This document shows, piece after piece, positions 6,838 through 13,772 of a stretch of 13,869 nucleotides of DNA. Below the pieces are notes generated by a model, which was given only the letters and a program-made list of their open reading frames with translations, searched no databases and was not told the DNA's origin. The translations under genes and the position numbers were made by a program. Location of the stretch: the NCBI GenBank assembly GCA_034439915.1, contig JAWXBI010000267.1, forward strand, positions 1 through 13,869, in the 5' to 3' direction. Positions within the stretch are counted from its first letter, which is position 1. Every line of letters begins with the position of its first letter. This DNA is from JADJLQ01 sp034439915. Lineage in GTDB: Bacteria; Bacteroidota; Bacteroidia; Chitinophagales; Saprospiraceae.

Positions 6838-8603
6838 CCCCCAAACGGGCTCCAGGCAGGGTCTTCACAGGCAAACAACTGGTCGATGAGGTGCTGCATC
6901 TCTTCCGGTTTAAGCGATTGACCGGCTTTAATCGATTGGTACCGAGCATAATGCCGGGCCAGCCCTTCCCGGTGGCTGAGTTTTTGATCCGATTCCTCCA
7001 GGTAATGACGAAGCAGGGATTCAATAAAACCCTGGACTGACTGGGATTCTTTCCAATCCACCGGTTGACCATGCACGATAAATGCATTGCGGCCAAACGC
7101 CTCGAGCTCAAATCCCAGGGCCTGCAAGTCGGGTAGAAGTTCTGTCAGAGCAGCATGATCAGAGCCCGAAAATTGAAGGGTAGTTGGAAATAAAGTCCGT
7201 TGACTGGCTGAGATTTTTTTGTTGAATTGTTTAAGGCACTGTTCGTATAAAACGCGCAGATGTGCTGCCTCCTGATCGATCAATAAAAAACCAGATGCAA
7301 TAGGAGAAATGATATAAGCCTGATGGATCTGATAAGGATGTTTTGAAACCGCCTGATCTGAAGTCATTCCTTCCGCTGTAATTGCTGAAGCCCTGAATTC
7401 ATCCAGATTGCTATTGATTATAATAGGTTGTTCAGGGGCAGCCGTTTTGAGCCCCTCATATATTTTTCGCCAATCCTGGGGTACACTGGATTCGGTATAA
7501 TGTGGGTTGTTAATAGTCTGTCCGGAGGCAAAATGGCTTCGGGAGGTTTGCCCGGAGGTAGATATAGTATGGGCAAGTCCGCGGTCCGGTTGGTCAAAAT
7601 CAAGTGCCGGTGCGGTATATTGTCCCAAAGCATGGCGGGCCGCTACGCGCAGGTATTGATAGATGATGCGTTCATCCAGAAATTTGATTTCGTGTTTGCT
7701 GGGATGTACATTGACATCAATTCGGGAGGGATCGATGTCAAGGAATAAAACATAAAAAGGGTGGTCCTCTTCACCGATAAGGGATTCATAAGCTGCGCGG
7801 ATGGCATGATGAAGGTAGGAGCTTCGTATAAACCGGCGGTTGACAAACAGGTATTGTTCGCCTCGCTTTTTTTTGCAGGCTTCTACCATACCGATGAATC
7901 CTCCTATGTTGACCAGTTCTGTTTGTTCTTCAATACTGACCAGTTTATCGTTGATGTTTTTACCAAAGACACCTACGATTCGTTGTTTGAGTTGGGTGCG
8001 AGGCAATACATACAATTCATTGTCATTGTGCTGCAGGGTCATCTCGACTTCAGGATAAGCCAGCGCAATGCGTTCAAATTCATCCAGGATATTGCGTAGT
8101 TCTACCGCATCTGATTTTAAAAACTTTCGCCGGGCAGGTACATTATAAAACAAGTTGGATATAGCCAGGTTACTGCCTACCGGAGTTTGGATAGATTGTT
8201 GTTTTTCTACTACCGAAGCTGCGATCTGTAAGCGGGTGCCCAGCTCACGGTCCGTTAATCGGGTTTTGAGATCGATTTGCGCAATGGCAGCCATGGACGC
8301 CAGCGCCTCTCCTCTAAAACCCATTGTCCGGATGCGTTGCAGATCTTCTGCCAGTTTTATTTTTGAAGTAGCATGCCGTTCAAAAGCCATGCGGGCATCG
8401 GTTTCGGACATGCCGCTCCCATTGTCAATGAGTTGGATCAGGGTTTTACCCGCGTCTTTAATGAGGAGATGCAATTTAGTGGCACCTGCATCGATCGCAT
8501 TTTCCATGATTTCCTTTACGACGGAGGCCGGCCGCTGAATCACTTCACCGGCAGCTATCTGATTGGCTATGGCATCAGGCAATAATTTGATGATATCGGG
8601 CAT
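6786..8603 (-). CDS. mutL: DNA mismatch repair protein MutL
   Basis: A 605-residue MutL. The N-terminal GHKL ATPase has IANQIAAGEVIQRPASVVKE, MENAIDAGA (Glu34, Asn35), DNGSGM (60-65), HATSKI and GFRGEAL (95-101). The transducer part has FVNRR (254-258) and VNVHPSKHEIKF. A variable linker (about 330-425) leads to the C-terminal dimerisation domain. The protein couples MutS mismatch recognition to strand removal. The usual endonuclease motif DQHAx2Ex4E reads DQEAAHLRVLYE (443-454), and the CPHGRP-type motif reads SPFGGRC (585-591), so key metal ligands are missing. The ATG at 8603 is chosen because MPDIIKLLP is the normal MutL start. The 54 codons in frame upstream are hydrophobic nonsense and cross the promoter. 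Confidence 0.97.
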   Translation of the reverse strand: MPDIIKLLPDAIANQIAAGEVIQRPASVVKEIMENAIDAGATKLHLLIKDAGKTLIQLIDNGSGMSETDARMAFERHATSKIKLAEDLQRIRTMGFRGEALASMAAIAQIDLKTRLTDRELGTRLQIAASVVEKQQSIQTPVGSNLAISNLFYNVPARRKFLKSDAVELRNILDEFERIALAYPEVEMTLQHNDNELYVLPRTQLKQRIVGVFGKNINDKLVSIEEQTELVNIGGFIGMVEACKKKRGEQYLFVNRRFIRSSYLHHAIRAAYESLIGEEDHPFYVLFLDIDPSRIDVNVHPSKHEIKFLDERIIYQYLRVAARHALGQYTAPALDFDQPDRGLAHTISTSGQTSRSHFASGQTINNPHYTESSVPQDWRKIYEGLKTAAPEQPIIINSNLDEFRASAITAEGMTSDQAVSKHPYQIHQAYIISPIASGFLLIDQEAAHLRVLYEQCLKQFNKKISASQRTLFPTTLQFSGSDHAALTELLPDLQALGFELEAFGRNAFIVHGQPVDWKESQSVQGFIESLLRHYLEESDQKLSHREGLARHYARYQSIKAGQSLKPEEMQHLIDQLFACEDPAWSPFGGRCYTTFDLNEVRKRLK

Positions 8604-8609
8604 CGGGGG

Positions 8610-8617
8610 CAAAATTA
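8610..8617 (-). promoter_or_regulatory. -7 promoter box (TAATTTTG) of mutL
   Basis: A perfect match to the Bacteroidota consensus TAnnTTTG on the minus strand, ending 6 nt before the mutL ATG. It supports the 8603 start and predicts an mRNA with almost no leader. No TTTG is seen at the -33 position. Confidence 0.6.
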
Positions 8618-8731
8618 GGGTTAAGTACGGATAATATATGCAGAACCACTTAAGAACACTTAAAGGCACTAAGTAGTAACTATTCAGGGATACGAATAAA
8701 AGAATGAAAGAAAGAATGAAGGGATAAAGGG

Positions 8732-9754
8732 ATGAATCGGTTAATTTTATCCCGAATGTTTTCAAAATATAGGAAATATTTACTGCTCATCTCGGTGGTC
8801 ATTGTTCTCACCGTGCGAACCACTTGCCCAAATAAAAATCAAAAATTCCCCACGTCACCCCTCGGCTCCATTCTATGGTCCGCCTCCTGGAGCCATGATG
8901 ACCATTACATCGCCGTAGGCGGTGAAGACGGCCGACTGGTTATCTATGAAACTGAAAATTATCAACCCTTTAAAACCTATACCTGGGACAGCGCCACCAT
9001 CACCAATGTCCAATGGCACCCGGACCGGTATTTGTTGGCTATGACTGGTTATTCCTATAAATCCATTCTTGAAGACAGTATAGATCGGATTATAAATATT
9101 GAAAATGGAAACATAACCAAACTTGACCACTATGGATCGAGGGGCTTGGATTGGAACAGTAACGGAACCGCTCTCGCCCTGGCCGACCTGGAAGGGGATG
9201 TACATATATATAGTAATGAAAGCATACACATCCGCAGTTTCCCCAGCGGGAACCCGCGCAGTCTCACCGGGATTAGTTGGCATCTATCGGATACGATTCT
9301 GGCTATAATTGGTGATGATATCCGGCTAATGAATATCAATGGTCAATTGATAAAACAAATACAACACAGCTCTATTTCAAAATTATTGTTGAGTGTAGAC
9401 TGGCATCCTTCGGGCCGGTATTTTGCAACGGCAGGTTATGGTCATGAGGGTGAGCCCACTTTTGTCAAATTTTGGACAGTGGACGGAAAATTATTAAAAA
9501 CCATCCCGGGCAGTGCGAAGGAAATCCGCAACATACAATGGAACCAAGCCGGTGAATATTTGGCTACGGCCAGTGAGGCCTTAAGGCTTGTCGATACCGC
9601 AGGTGTGATTAAACATACCTACCCTTATGGAGAAAATTTATTGTGGGGATTGGATTGGAACAGGGACCAGACTAAACTGCTTATATCGGGATTTAATAAT
9701 CTGATCGAGGTAGTCGATAAGGAGGGAAAACGGATTCAGACCATTTCAAGATAA
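8732..9754 (+). CDS. Exported WD40-type beta-propeller protein
   Basis: A 340-residue protein with an N-terminal hydrophobic segment (about 17-29, LLLISVVIVLTV) followed by TTC. It is a signal peptide or signal anchor; the Cys is not in a good lipobox. The remainder holds about seven WD40-like units, each with a W (S/H/N) xxxxxxA core: ASWSHDDHYIAVGG, VQWHPDRYLLAM, LDWNSNGTALAL, ISWHLSDTILAI, VDWHPSGRYFAT, IQWNQAGEYLAT and LDWNRDQTKLLI. Seven units would close one propeller, usually a binding scaffold. A second ATG at 8756 gives a more usual signal peptide and sits 6 nt after a TAATTTTA box, the same geometry as mutL, so the true start may be 8756. The gene is divergent from mutL. Partner and role are unknown. 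Confidence 0.83.
   Translation: MNRLILSRMFSKYRKYLLLISVVIVLTVRTTCPNKNQKFPTSPLGSILWSASWSHDDHYIAVGGEDGRLVIYETENYQPFKTYTWDSATITNVQWHPDRYLLAMTGYSYKSILEDSIDRIINIENGNITKLDHYGSRGLDWNSNGTALALADLEGDVHIYSNESIHIRSFPSGNPRSLTGISWHLSDTILAIIGDDIRLMNINGQLIKQIQHSSISKLLLSVDWHPSGRYFATAGYGHEGEPTFVKFWTVDGKLLKTIPGSAKEIRNIQWNQAGEYLATASEALRLVDTAGVIKHTYPYGENLLWGLDWNRDQTKLLISGFNNLIEVVDKEGKRIQTISR
8742..8749 (+). promoter_or_regulatory. Candidate -7 box (TAATTTTA) before the alternative WD40 start
   Basis: TAATTTTA differs from TAnnTTTG at the last base and lies 6 nt before the ATG at 8756, mirroring the mutL box spacing. If real, the propeller gene starts at 8756 and not at 8732. Confidence 0.35.
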
Positions 9755-9803
9755 ATAATTATAATTACGCTCCAGGCCATTAAAAACAACAACAATACAA
9801 AGG

Positions 9804-9827
9804 GTTGCCATCGCCAACTTTTTTATT
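9804..9827 (+). terminator. Weak candidate rho-independent terminator after the WD40 gene
   Basis: GTTG and CAAC can pair (with a preceding G-C pair and an internal C-C mismatch) around the loop CATCG. The right arm is followed at once by TTTTTTATTT. The stem is short, so this is only a candidate. It lies 50 nt downstream of the propeller stop and upstream of the transporter gene. Confidence 0.3.
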
Positions 9828-9879
9828 TCAGAATAAAAACCAGTTCTAACGTTTATTGTATTTTTCCAAAAAAACCAAA

Positions 9880-11142
9880 ATGCTTTCCCCAAAACAACTC
9901 ATTCCGGCGAAATCTTCCTTTAATTTTTCCGGCAAACAATTGCTGATGTTGGCCGTCGCTGCCTTAGGTTACTTTGTAGATGTGTATGACCTGTTGATAT
10001 TCAGCTCGGAGCGGATCGAATCCCTGCAGGCTATCGGAGTTGCCAAAGAAAACATGAAGGATGTCGGGATCATGATATTAAACTTTCAGATGGCCGGATT
10101 GATCATCGGCGGATTCCTTTTCGGCATCCTGGCGGATAAGCTTGGACGATTAAAAGTATTATTTGCGAGTATACTGCTTTATAGCCTGGCCAACATAGGC
10201 AATGCTTTTGTAACCAATGTCCCCGCCTTTGCCGTTGCGAGACTGTTTGCCGGTATTGGTTTGGCCGGAGAATTGGGGGTGGCATTGAGTTGGATCAGCG
10301 AAAGCCTGGACCGGAAACAAAGGACCATTGCCACCATGATTGTTTCGGCTATCGGGTTGCTCGGCGGCGTTGCAGCTGCCCTGGTCGCTACGAGGTTTCA
10401 TTGGCAGACATCCTACATCATTGGAGGGATGATGGGCCTAGTCTTATTAGTGTTGAGGATTAGTGTCAGGGAAAGCAAGATCTTTATAAAGAACTCCTCC
10501 AAAAAAGCTATAAGAGGTGACCTGGTGGAGCTGTTTACCAACAACAAACAGTTGTATAAATATATGCTTTGCGTTTTTGCGGGAGCGCCGGCGGTAGTAT
10601 TTACCAATTTGTACATCACCCTTACTCCTGAGTTTTGTCAGGCTTTTGGAATCAAGGAACAAGCATCCGTCAGTACTGCCATCATGGCTTTTCTGCTCTC
10701 CTTCGCGGTGTCCGATATCCTGTGCGGGTTTTTAAGCAAAATGATGCAACAGCGCAAAGGGCCCCTGCTGATTTACGCCGCCATTCAGTTGTTAGCCATG
10801 ACTTATTTTCTTCTGATTCCGCCGGATACCCTGCAGGGATATTATTACCGATGCATTTTCCTCGGCTTTTCCGCAGGTTACTGGGGTGTTTTGATTACCA
10901 ACAGCGTCGAACAATTTGGGACCAATATACGGGCAACGGTAGCTACCTCAACGCCCAACCTGATCCGGGGCATCACTATCCCGGCCACCCTAATTTTCTC
11001 CATGCTAGCCAAATCATACGGTGTGATCACCAGCGGAGCGATTATCGGGTTTTCATTGATCGGTATCAGTATAATCAGTATTTTATTGCTGAAGGATAAA
11101 TTTGAAAACAATCTGAATTATACAGAAGTTTTTGAAGATTAA
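9880..11142 (+). CDS. Major facilitator superfamily transporter
   Basis: A 420-residue inner membrane protein with about twelve hydrophobic helices. After helix 2 it has the MFS motif A, GILADKLGRLKVL, and helix 4/5 carries RLFAGIGLAGELGVALSWISE, the pattern of the metabolite:H+ symporter group of MFS carriers. Helix 1 (LAVAALGYFVDVYDLLIFS) has acidic residues consistent with proton coupling. Substrate is not predictable. I start it at the ATG at 9880; an in-frame TTG at 9856 would add eight residues (YFSKKTK) but has no supporting signal. It probably has its own transcript, because 125 nt separate it from the propeller gene. Downstream is a gap with possible gene debris. Confidence 0.9.
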   Translation: MLSPKQLIPAKSSFNFSGKQLLMLAVAALGYFVDVYDLLIFSSERIESLQAIGVAKENMKDVGIMILNFQMAGLIIGGFLFGILADKLGRLKVLFASILLYSLANIGNAFVTNVPAFAVARLFAGIGLAGELGVALSWISESLDRKQRTIATMIVSAIGLLGGVAAALVATRFHWQTSYIIGGMMGLVLLVLRISVRESKIFIKNSSKKAIRGDLVELFTNNKQLYKYMLCVFAGAPAVVFTNLYITLTPEFCQAFGIKEQASVSTAIMAFLLSFAVSDILCGFLSKMMQQRKGPLLIYAAIQLLAMTYFLLIPPDTLQGYYYRCIFLGFSAGYWGVLITNSVEQFGTNIRATVATSTPNLIRGITIPATLIFSMLAKSYGVITSGAIIGFSLIGISIISILLLKDKFENNLNYTEVFED

Positions 11143-11144
11143 GA

Positions 11145-11343
11145 AAGTGGCATTGGATTGGAGTTATTTGGTTTAATCAAAAAGGACATGTGGACCTTCT
11201 TAAGCAGGGTGAAAACCTTGTAACTTCTTTTTATAATCACAACGGAAATTAAAAAGTGGTATGGAAAAATGAGGGTAGACTTATTTAAAATAATCGTAAT
11301 AATATAATTTCGAGTGGTTTGATAAAAATGATTTCTATATCTC
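11145..11343 (+). pseudogene. Possible decayed coding fragment in the gap after the transporter
   Basis: The 378-nt gap between the transporter and the SRPBCC gene has protein-like pieces on the + strand. From 11148 a frame reads WHWIGVIWFNQKGHVDLL then KQGENLVTSFYNHNGN, a TAA at 11250-11252, then in the same frame KVVWKNEGRLI and another TAA. A shifted frame further on reads EWFDKNDFYISVAHWT. No start codon or intact frame exists. The pieces could be a broken small gene or chance; I do not recognise a family. The rest of the gap (to 11484) is A/T-rich and I see nothing else in it. Confidence 0.27.
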
Positions 11344-11484
11344 AGTCGCTCATTGGACGTGATTAAATTGATAAATGCAATTGGGAGAATAACCAGTTGG
11401 GCCAATGTCTCAATTATAATGGGTAATAAATTAAGTCTTCAAGCAAAAAGAGGGGTTACCTGATTCCGTTTCGTCTCGTCAAAA

Positions 11485-11508
11485 GTGAAGCGGCGAAGTA
11501 GTGAAGTG
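11485..11508. repeat. Three degenerate 8-bp repeats (GTGAAGCG-like)
   Basis: GTGAAGCG, GCGAAGTA and GTGAAGTG follow each other directly, just after the SRPBCC stop codon. It is a short decayed tandem array of a type common in intergenic DNA of related bacteria. Confidence 0.5.
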
Positions 11509-11520
11509 AGCGGGCCCCAA

Positions 11521-12060
11521 TCACTTACTTTCCAATATCTTCTTCAAATTCCCCAGACTGATCTCCATATCTCCGCCCAGCATTTTTTCTATATTCATAA
11601 AAAGAAGCATAATATTCATCGGGTACTTCATTGCGCTGCTCATCCCCCACGTCACCCGGGTTTGTTGATCAGATAAGGATTCAAGTCTAAATGGGGTCTG
11701 CGCGATAGCTTCGAAGGGTTTAATAAATCGGATTTCTACATCCAGTTTTTCATTGGGCACAATTGCTTTAATCTCTTCCTCCCCTTTGCCTGCTTTTTTA
11801 TTGCCATCCCAGGCATAGATAAAGCCTACTGTACCATCGGTACCGCTGTATTTTTTTTCCATATTGGGATCCGCCATTACCCATTTGTTGTACTGATCCT
11901 GATTTTTGAGGTGTTTGATATAATCGAATACCTGAGCCTGGGATTTATAAATGACTATGTTGCGGCTGATACTGTATTTTTTAGGGGCAAATGCGGCAAC
12001 GATCAATACAAGGGCAACCAGCCCAAGGATAACCAACACGATATTTAACAAGGTTTGCAT
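11521..12060 (-). CDS. SRPBCC (START-like/polyketide cyclase) family membrane-anchored protein
   Basis: A 179-residue protein with one N-terminal membrane helix (about 5-25), then ISRNIVIYKSQAQVFDYIKHLKNQDQYNKWVMADP, the usual opening of an SRPBCC helix-grip domain. It continues with GTDGTVGFIYAWDGNKKAGKGEEEI, TRVTWGMSS, and a C-terminal helix (GGDMEISLGNLKKILESK). Such domains bind hydrophobic ligands in a deep cavity; no ligand or catalytic role can be named. The start is 8 nt downstream of the VOC gene stop, so the two form an operon. The pair is divergent from an AraC-type regulator, which is a candidate controller. Confidence 0.88.
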   Translation of the reverse strand: MQTLLNIVLVILGLVALVLIVAAFAPKKYSISRNIVIYKSQAQVFDYIKHLKNQDQYNKWVMADPNMEKKYSGTDGTVGFIYAWDGNKKAGKGEEEIKAIVPNEKLDVEIRFIKPFEAIAQTPFRLESLSDQQTRVTWGMSSAMKYPMNIMLLFMNIEKMLGGDMEISLGNLKKILESK

Positions 12061-12068
12061 GACGGCTA

Positions 12069-12503
12069 TTATTTTTTAGTGGATTTAAGTTCGTAATTGA
12101 TCATCCATTGTACCCCGAAACGGTCCCTGCACATACCGAAATAAGCGTCCCAAAAGGTTTTATTGAGTGGCATTTCCACTTTACCACCCGATGAGAGTGC
12201 CTCAAATATCCGGTCTGTTTCAGTTTCACTTTCCGTATGGAGACAGATATGGTAGTTATTTCCAACGATCAGGGAGTGTCCCATGGATTCCAGCATATCC
12301 GTGGCCATGATCGTATGTCCCTGTCCGACCATCAAAGAGATATGGATAAATTTTTCCTGGTCTTCTTTGGACATTTTTTCACCCCCGGGCACATCTTTAA
12401 ACTGCTGGTAAATGGTGAATTCACCGCCCAGCACCGATTTATAAAATGTCATCGCTTCTTCGGTGTTACCCATAAAGTGGAGGTAAGGAGTAGTATAGAT
12501 CAT
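12069..12503 (-). CDS. VOC-family protein, PhnB/glyoxalase-like
   Basis: A 144-residue protein of the vicinal oxygen chelate superfamily, PhnB-like subgroup: PYLHFMGNTEEAMTFYKSVLGGEF at the start, KFIHISLMVGQGHTIMATD in the middle, and FWDAYFGMCRDRFGVQWMINYE near the end. Family members form dimers with beta-alpha-beta-beta-beta modules. Some bind a metal and act on small molecules, but PhnB-like proteins mostly lack a proven activity. It is the first gene of an operon with the SRPBCC gene, a pairing I recall from other Bacteroidota. The ATG at 12503 fits the family start (INPYL.. or IYTTPYL..). Confidence 0.9.
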   Translation of the reverse strand: MIYTTPYLHFMGNTEEAMTFYKSVLGGEFTIYQQFKDVPGGEKMSKEDQEKFIHISLMVGQGHTIMATDMLESMGHSLIVGNNYHICLHTESETETDRIFEALSSGGKVEMPLNKTFWDAYFGMCRDRFGVQWMINYELKSTKK

Positions 12504-12526
12504 AGGGTCATTTTAGATCGACGGAG

Positions 12527-12534
12527 CAAAATTA
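12527..12534 (-). promoter_or_regulatory. -7 promoter box (TAATTTTG) of the VOC/SRPBCC operon
   Basis: A perfect TAnnTTTG on the minus strand, 23 nt before the VOC start codon. It is the one clear box in the window that leaves a short leader. No good -33 TTTG is visible. It shares the 114-nt intergenic region with the AraC promoter. Confidence 0.5.
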
Positions 12535-12585
12535 TAGCCTAATTCTAAGGTTGTACGGTGTAAATACGACATTCTTTAGCAGGGG

Positions 12586-12613
12586 TTTGCGACAGGCTAT
12601 ACACTTATATTTG
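12586..12613 (+). promoter_or_regulatory. Promoter of the AraC-type gene (TTTG, 16 nt, TATATTTG)
   Basis: TTTG at 12586-12589 and a perfect -7 box TATATTTG at 12606-12613 are 16 nt apart. The box ends 4 nt before the ATG at 12618, so transcription should start at or next to the start codon. This is the best-formed promoter in the window. Confidence 0.65.
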
Positions 12614-12617
12614 GCGC

Positions 12618-13625
12618 ATGATCCATATTACTATCCTGGCCCTCAAAAATGCTGTGATGTCTACGATCACTGATTCAAGGTATGTGTTCCAGATGGTTAA
12701 TCATTTCCTCCAGCAAGCAGGACAGGCCCCTTTGTTTGAGATCAAATTGGTTGGACTGACTTCAGAGGTTCAGTCGGATCAGGGGCTTTATACCCTACAT
12801 CCCCAACTCCAATTGGATCAGGTAACGCATACTGATCTCATTATTATCCCCTCGATGACTGGCGATACCATGGCAGCAACCAATGTAAATAAAGAATATA
12901 TCACCTGGATTGCCAGACAATATAAGAATGGAGCGGCCGTGGCTAGCCTGGGTGTGGGTATATTCCTGACGGCTTTTTCCGGGATATTAAAAGGCAAGGA
13001 ATGTACGACGCATTGGTTGTATGCCCAGGAGTTGAGGTATTTTTATCCATCAGTCAAAGTGGTGGAACAAAAAATATTTACAGAACAACAGGCTCTTTAT
13101 TCCTGCGGAGGAGGTATCTCTTACTGGAACCTGCTGCTCTACCTGGTAGAAAAACATGCAGGCCGAAAGATGGCGATCTACACTGCCAAATATTTTGTGC
13201 TCGACCTGGACCGCCATCACCAGTCTCCTTTTGCTGTATTCCATGGGATGAAAGATCATAAAGACGAAGCTATACTACGGGCCCAGGAATTTATCGAACA
13301 AAATTATGCAGTAAAATTGCCGGTGGATCATCTGGCGGCTCAATCCCATCTGACGCGCAGGACATTTGAAAGACGGTTTAAAAAGGCCACGTATCTCACG
13401 GTGGTGGAATACATCCAAAGGGTCAAAATTGAAGCCGCCAAAAAATATTTGGAGATCGGCCGGAAATCAGTAGCTGAGGTCATGGCGGAAATAGGGTACA
13501 CAGATACCCAATCGTTCAGGACAATATTTAAACGGATCACGGATATGACCCCGATTGATTATAGAAATAAATACAATAAATACAATAAATACAATAAATA
13601 CAATAAATACAATAAAGGGCAATAA
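12618..13625 (+). CDS. GATase1-AraC family transcriptional regulator
   Basis: A 335-residue regulator. Residues about 1-190 form a DJ-1/PfpI (GATase1-like) domain: ITILALKNAVMSTITDSRYVF, DLIIIPSM and ILKGKECTTHW. The AraC-type DNA-binding domain (about 220-316) has two helix-turn-helix units, VDHLAAQSHLTRRTFERRFK and SVAEVMAEIGYTDTQSFRTIFKR, ending in TPIDYRNKY. The nucleophile elbow, usually a Cys in ASVCTGAF-like sequences, reads ASLGVGIF, with Gly112 in its place, so the domain is likely a ligand sensor and not an enzyme. The C-terminus is a run of Asn-Lys-Tyr triplets encoded by a 9-bp repeat. It is divergent from the VOC/SRPBCC operon, a plausible target. The ATG at 12618 is set by the promoter and family start. 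Confidence 0.93.
   Translation: MIHITILALKNAVMSTITDSRYVFQMVNHFLQQAGQAPLFEIKLVGLTSEVQSDQGLYTLHPQLQLDQVTHTDLIIIPSMTGDTMAATNVNKEYITWIARQYKNGAAVASLGVGIFLTAFSGILKGKECTTHWLYAQELRYFYPSVKVVEQKIFTEQQALYSCGGGISYWNLLLYLVEKHAGRKMAIYTAKYFVLDLDRHHQSPFAVFHGMKDHKDEAILRAQEFIEQNYAVKLPVDHLAAQSHLTRRTFERRFKKATYLTVVEYIQRVKIEAAKKYLEIGRKSVAEVMAEIGYTDTQSFRTIFKRITDMTPIDYRNKYNKYNKYNKYNKYNKGQ
13566..13616 (+). repeat. 9-bp coding tandem repeat (AATAAATAC) in the AraC gene 3' end
   Basis: Five perfect copies of AATAAATAC (13566-13610) plus a partial sixth (AATAAA) encode Asn-Lys-Tyr repeats at the regulator's C-terminus. The 9-bp unit keeps the frame, so copy-number change would alter length without breaking the gene. 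Confidence 0.95.
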
Positions 13626-13697
13626 ATGAATTAAATAATTAAAGAATGAAACAATGAAGGGAACATACAGGTTCTTATTCCAGTGGGGACGACAAAT

Positions 13698-13772
13698 ACC
13701 GGAATGCCGACCCTACGGGTCTACCAGAATGTCGACCCTACGGGTCTACCAGAATGTCGACCCTACGGGTCT
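13698..13772. repeat. Three 25-bp tandem repeats, each with a GACCC-TAC-GGGTC hairpin
   Basis: Units at 13698-13722, 13723-13747 and 13748-13772 are nearly identical (the first has GGAATGC where the others have AGAATGT). Each contains GACCCTACGGGTC, a perfect 5-bp stem with a 3-nt loop, so three small hairpins follow one another at 25-bp spacing about 70-150 nt beyond the regulator's stop codon. They could end transcription, bind a protein, or be a REP-like element. No T-run follows directly. Confidence 0.93.

Noticed and set aside
8604..8765. N-terminal 54-codon extension of MutL in the same frame
   Set aside because: The extension is hydrophobic, has no counterpart in MutL proteins, and covers the TAATTTTG promoter box; the normal MutL start is at 8603.
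8873..9283. Minus-strand 136-residue open frame within the propeller gene
   Set aside because: The + strand frame has clear repeated WD40 units; the antisense frame has no domain or start signal.
9856..9879. TTG start for the transporter
   Set aside because: It adds eight residues not needed by the MFS fold, and the ATG at 9880 is available; a rare start needs support that is absent.
11139..11405. Minus-strand 88-residue open frame after the transporter
   Set aside because: It overlaps the transporter stop, has no family resemblance, and its composition is that of A/T-rich intergenic DNA.
13698..13772. CRISPR array
   Set aside because: The identical parts recur every 25 bp with no unique spacers, and there are no cas genes nearby.
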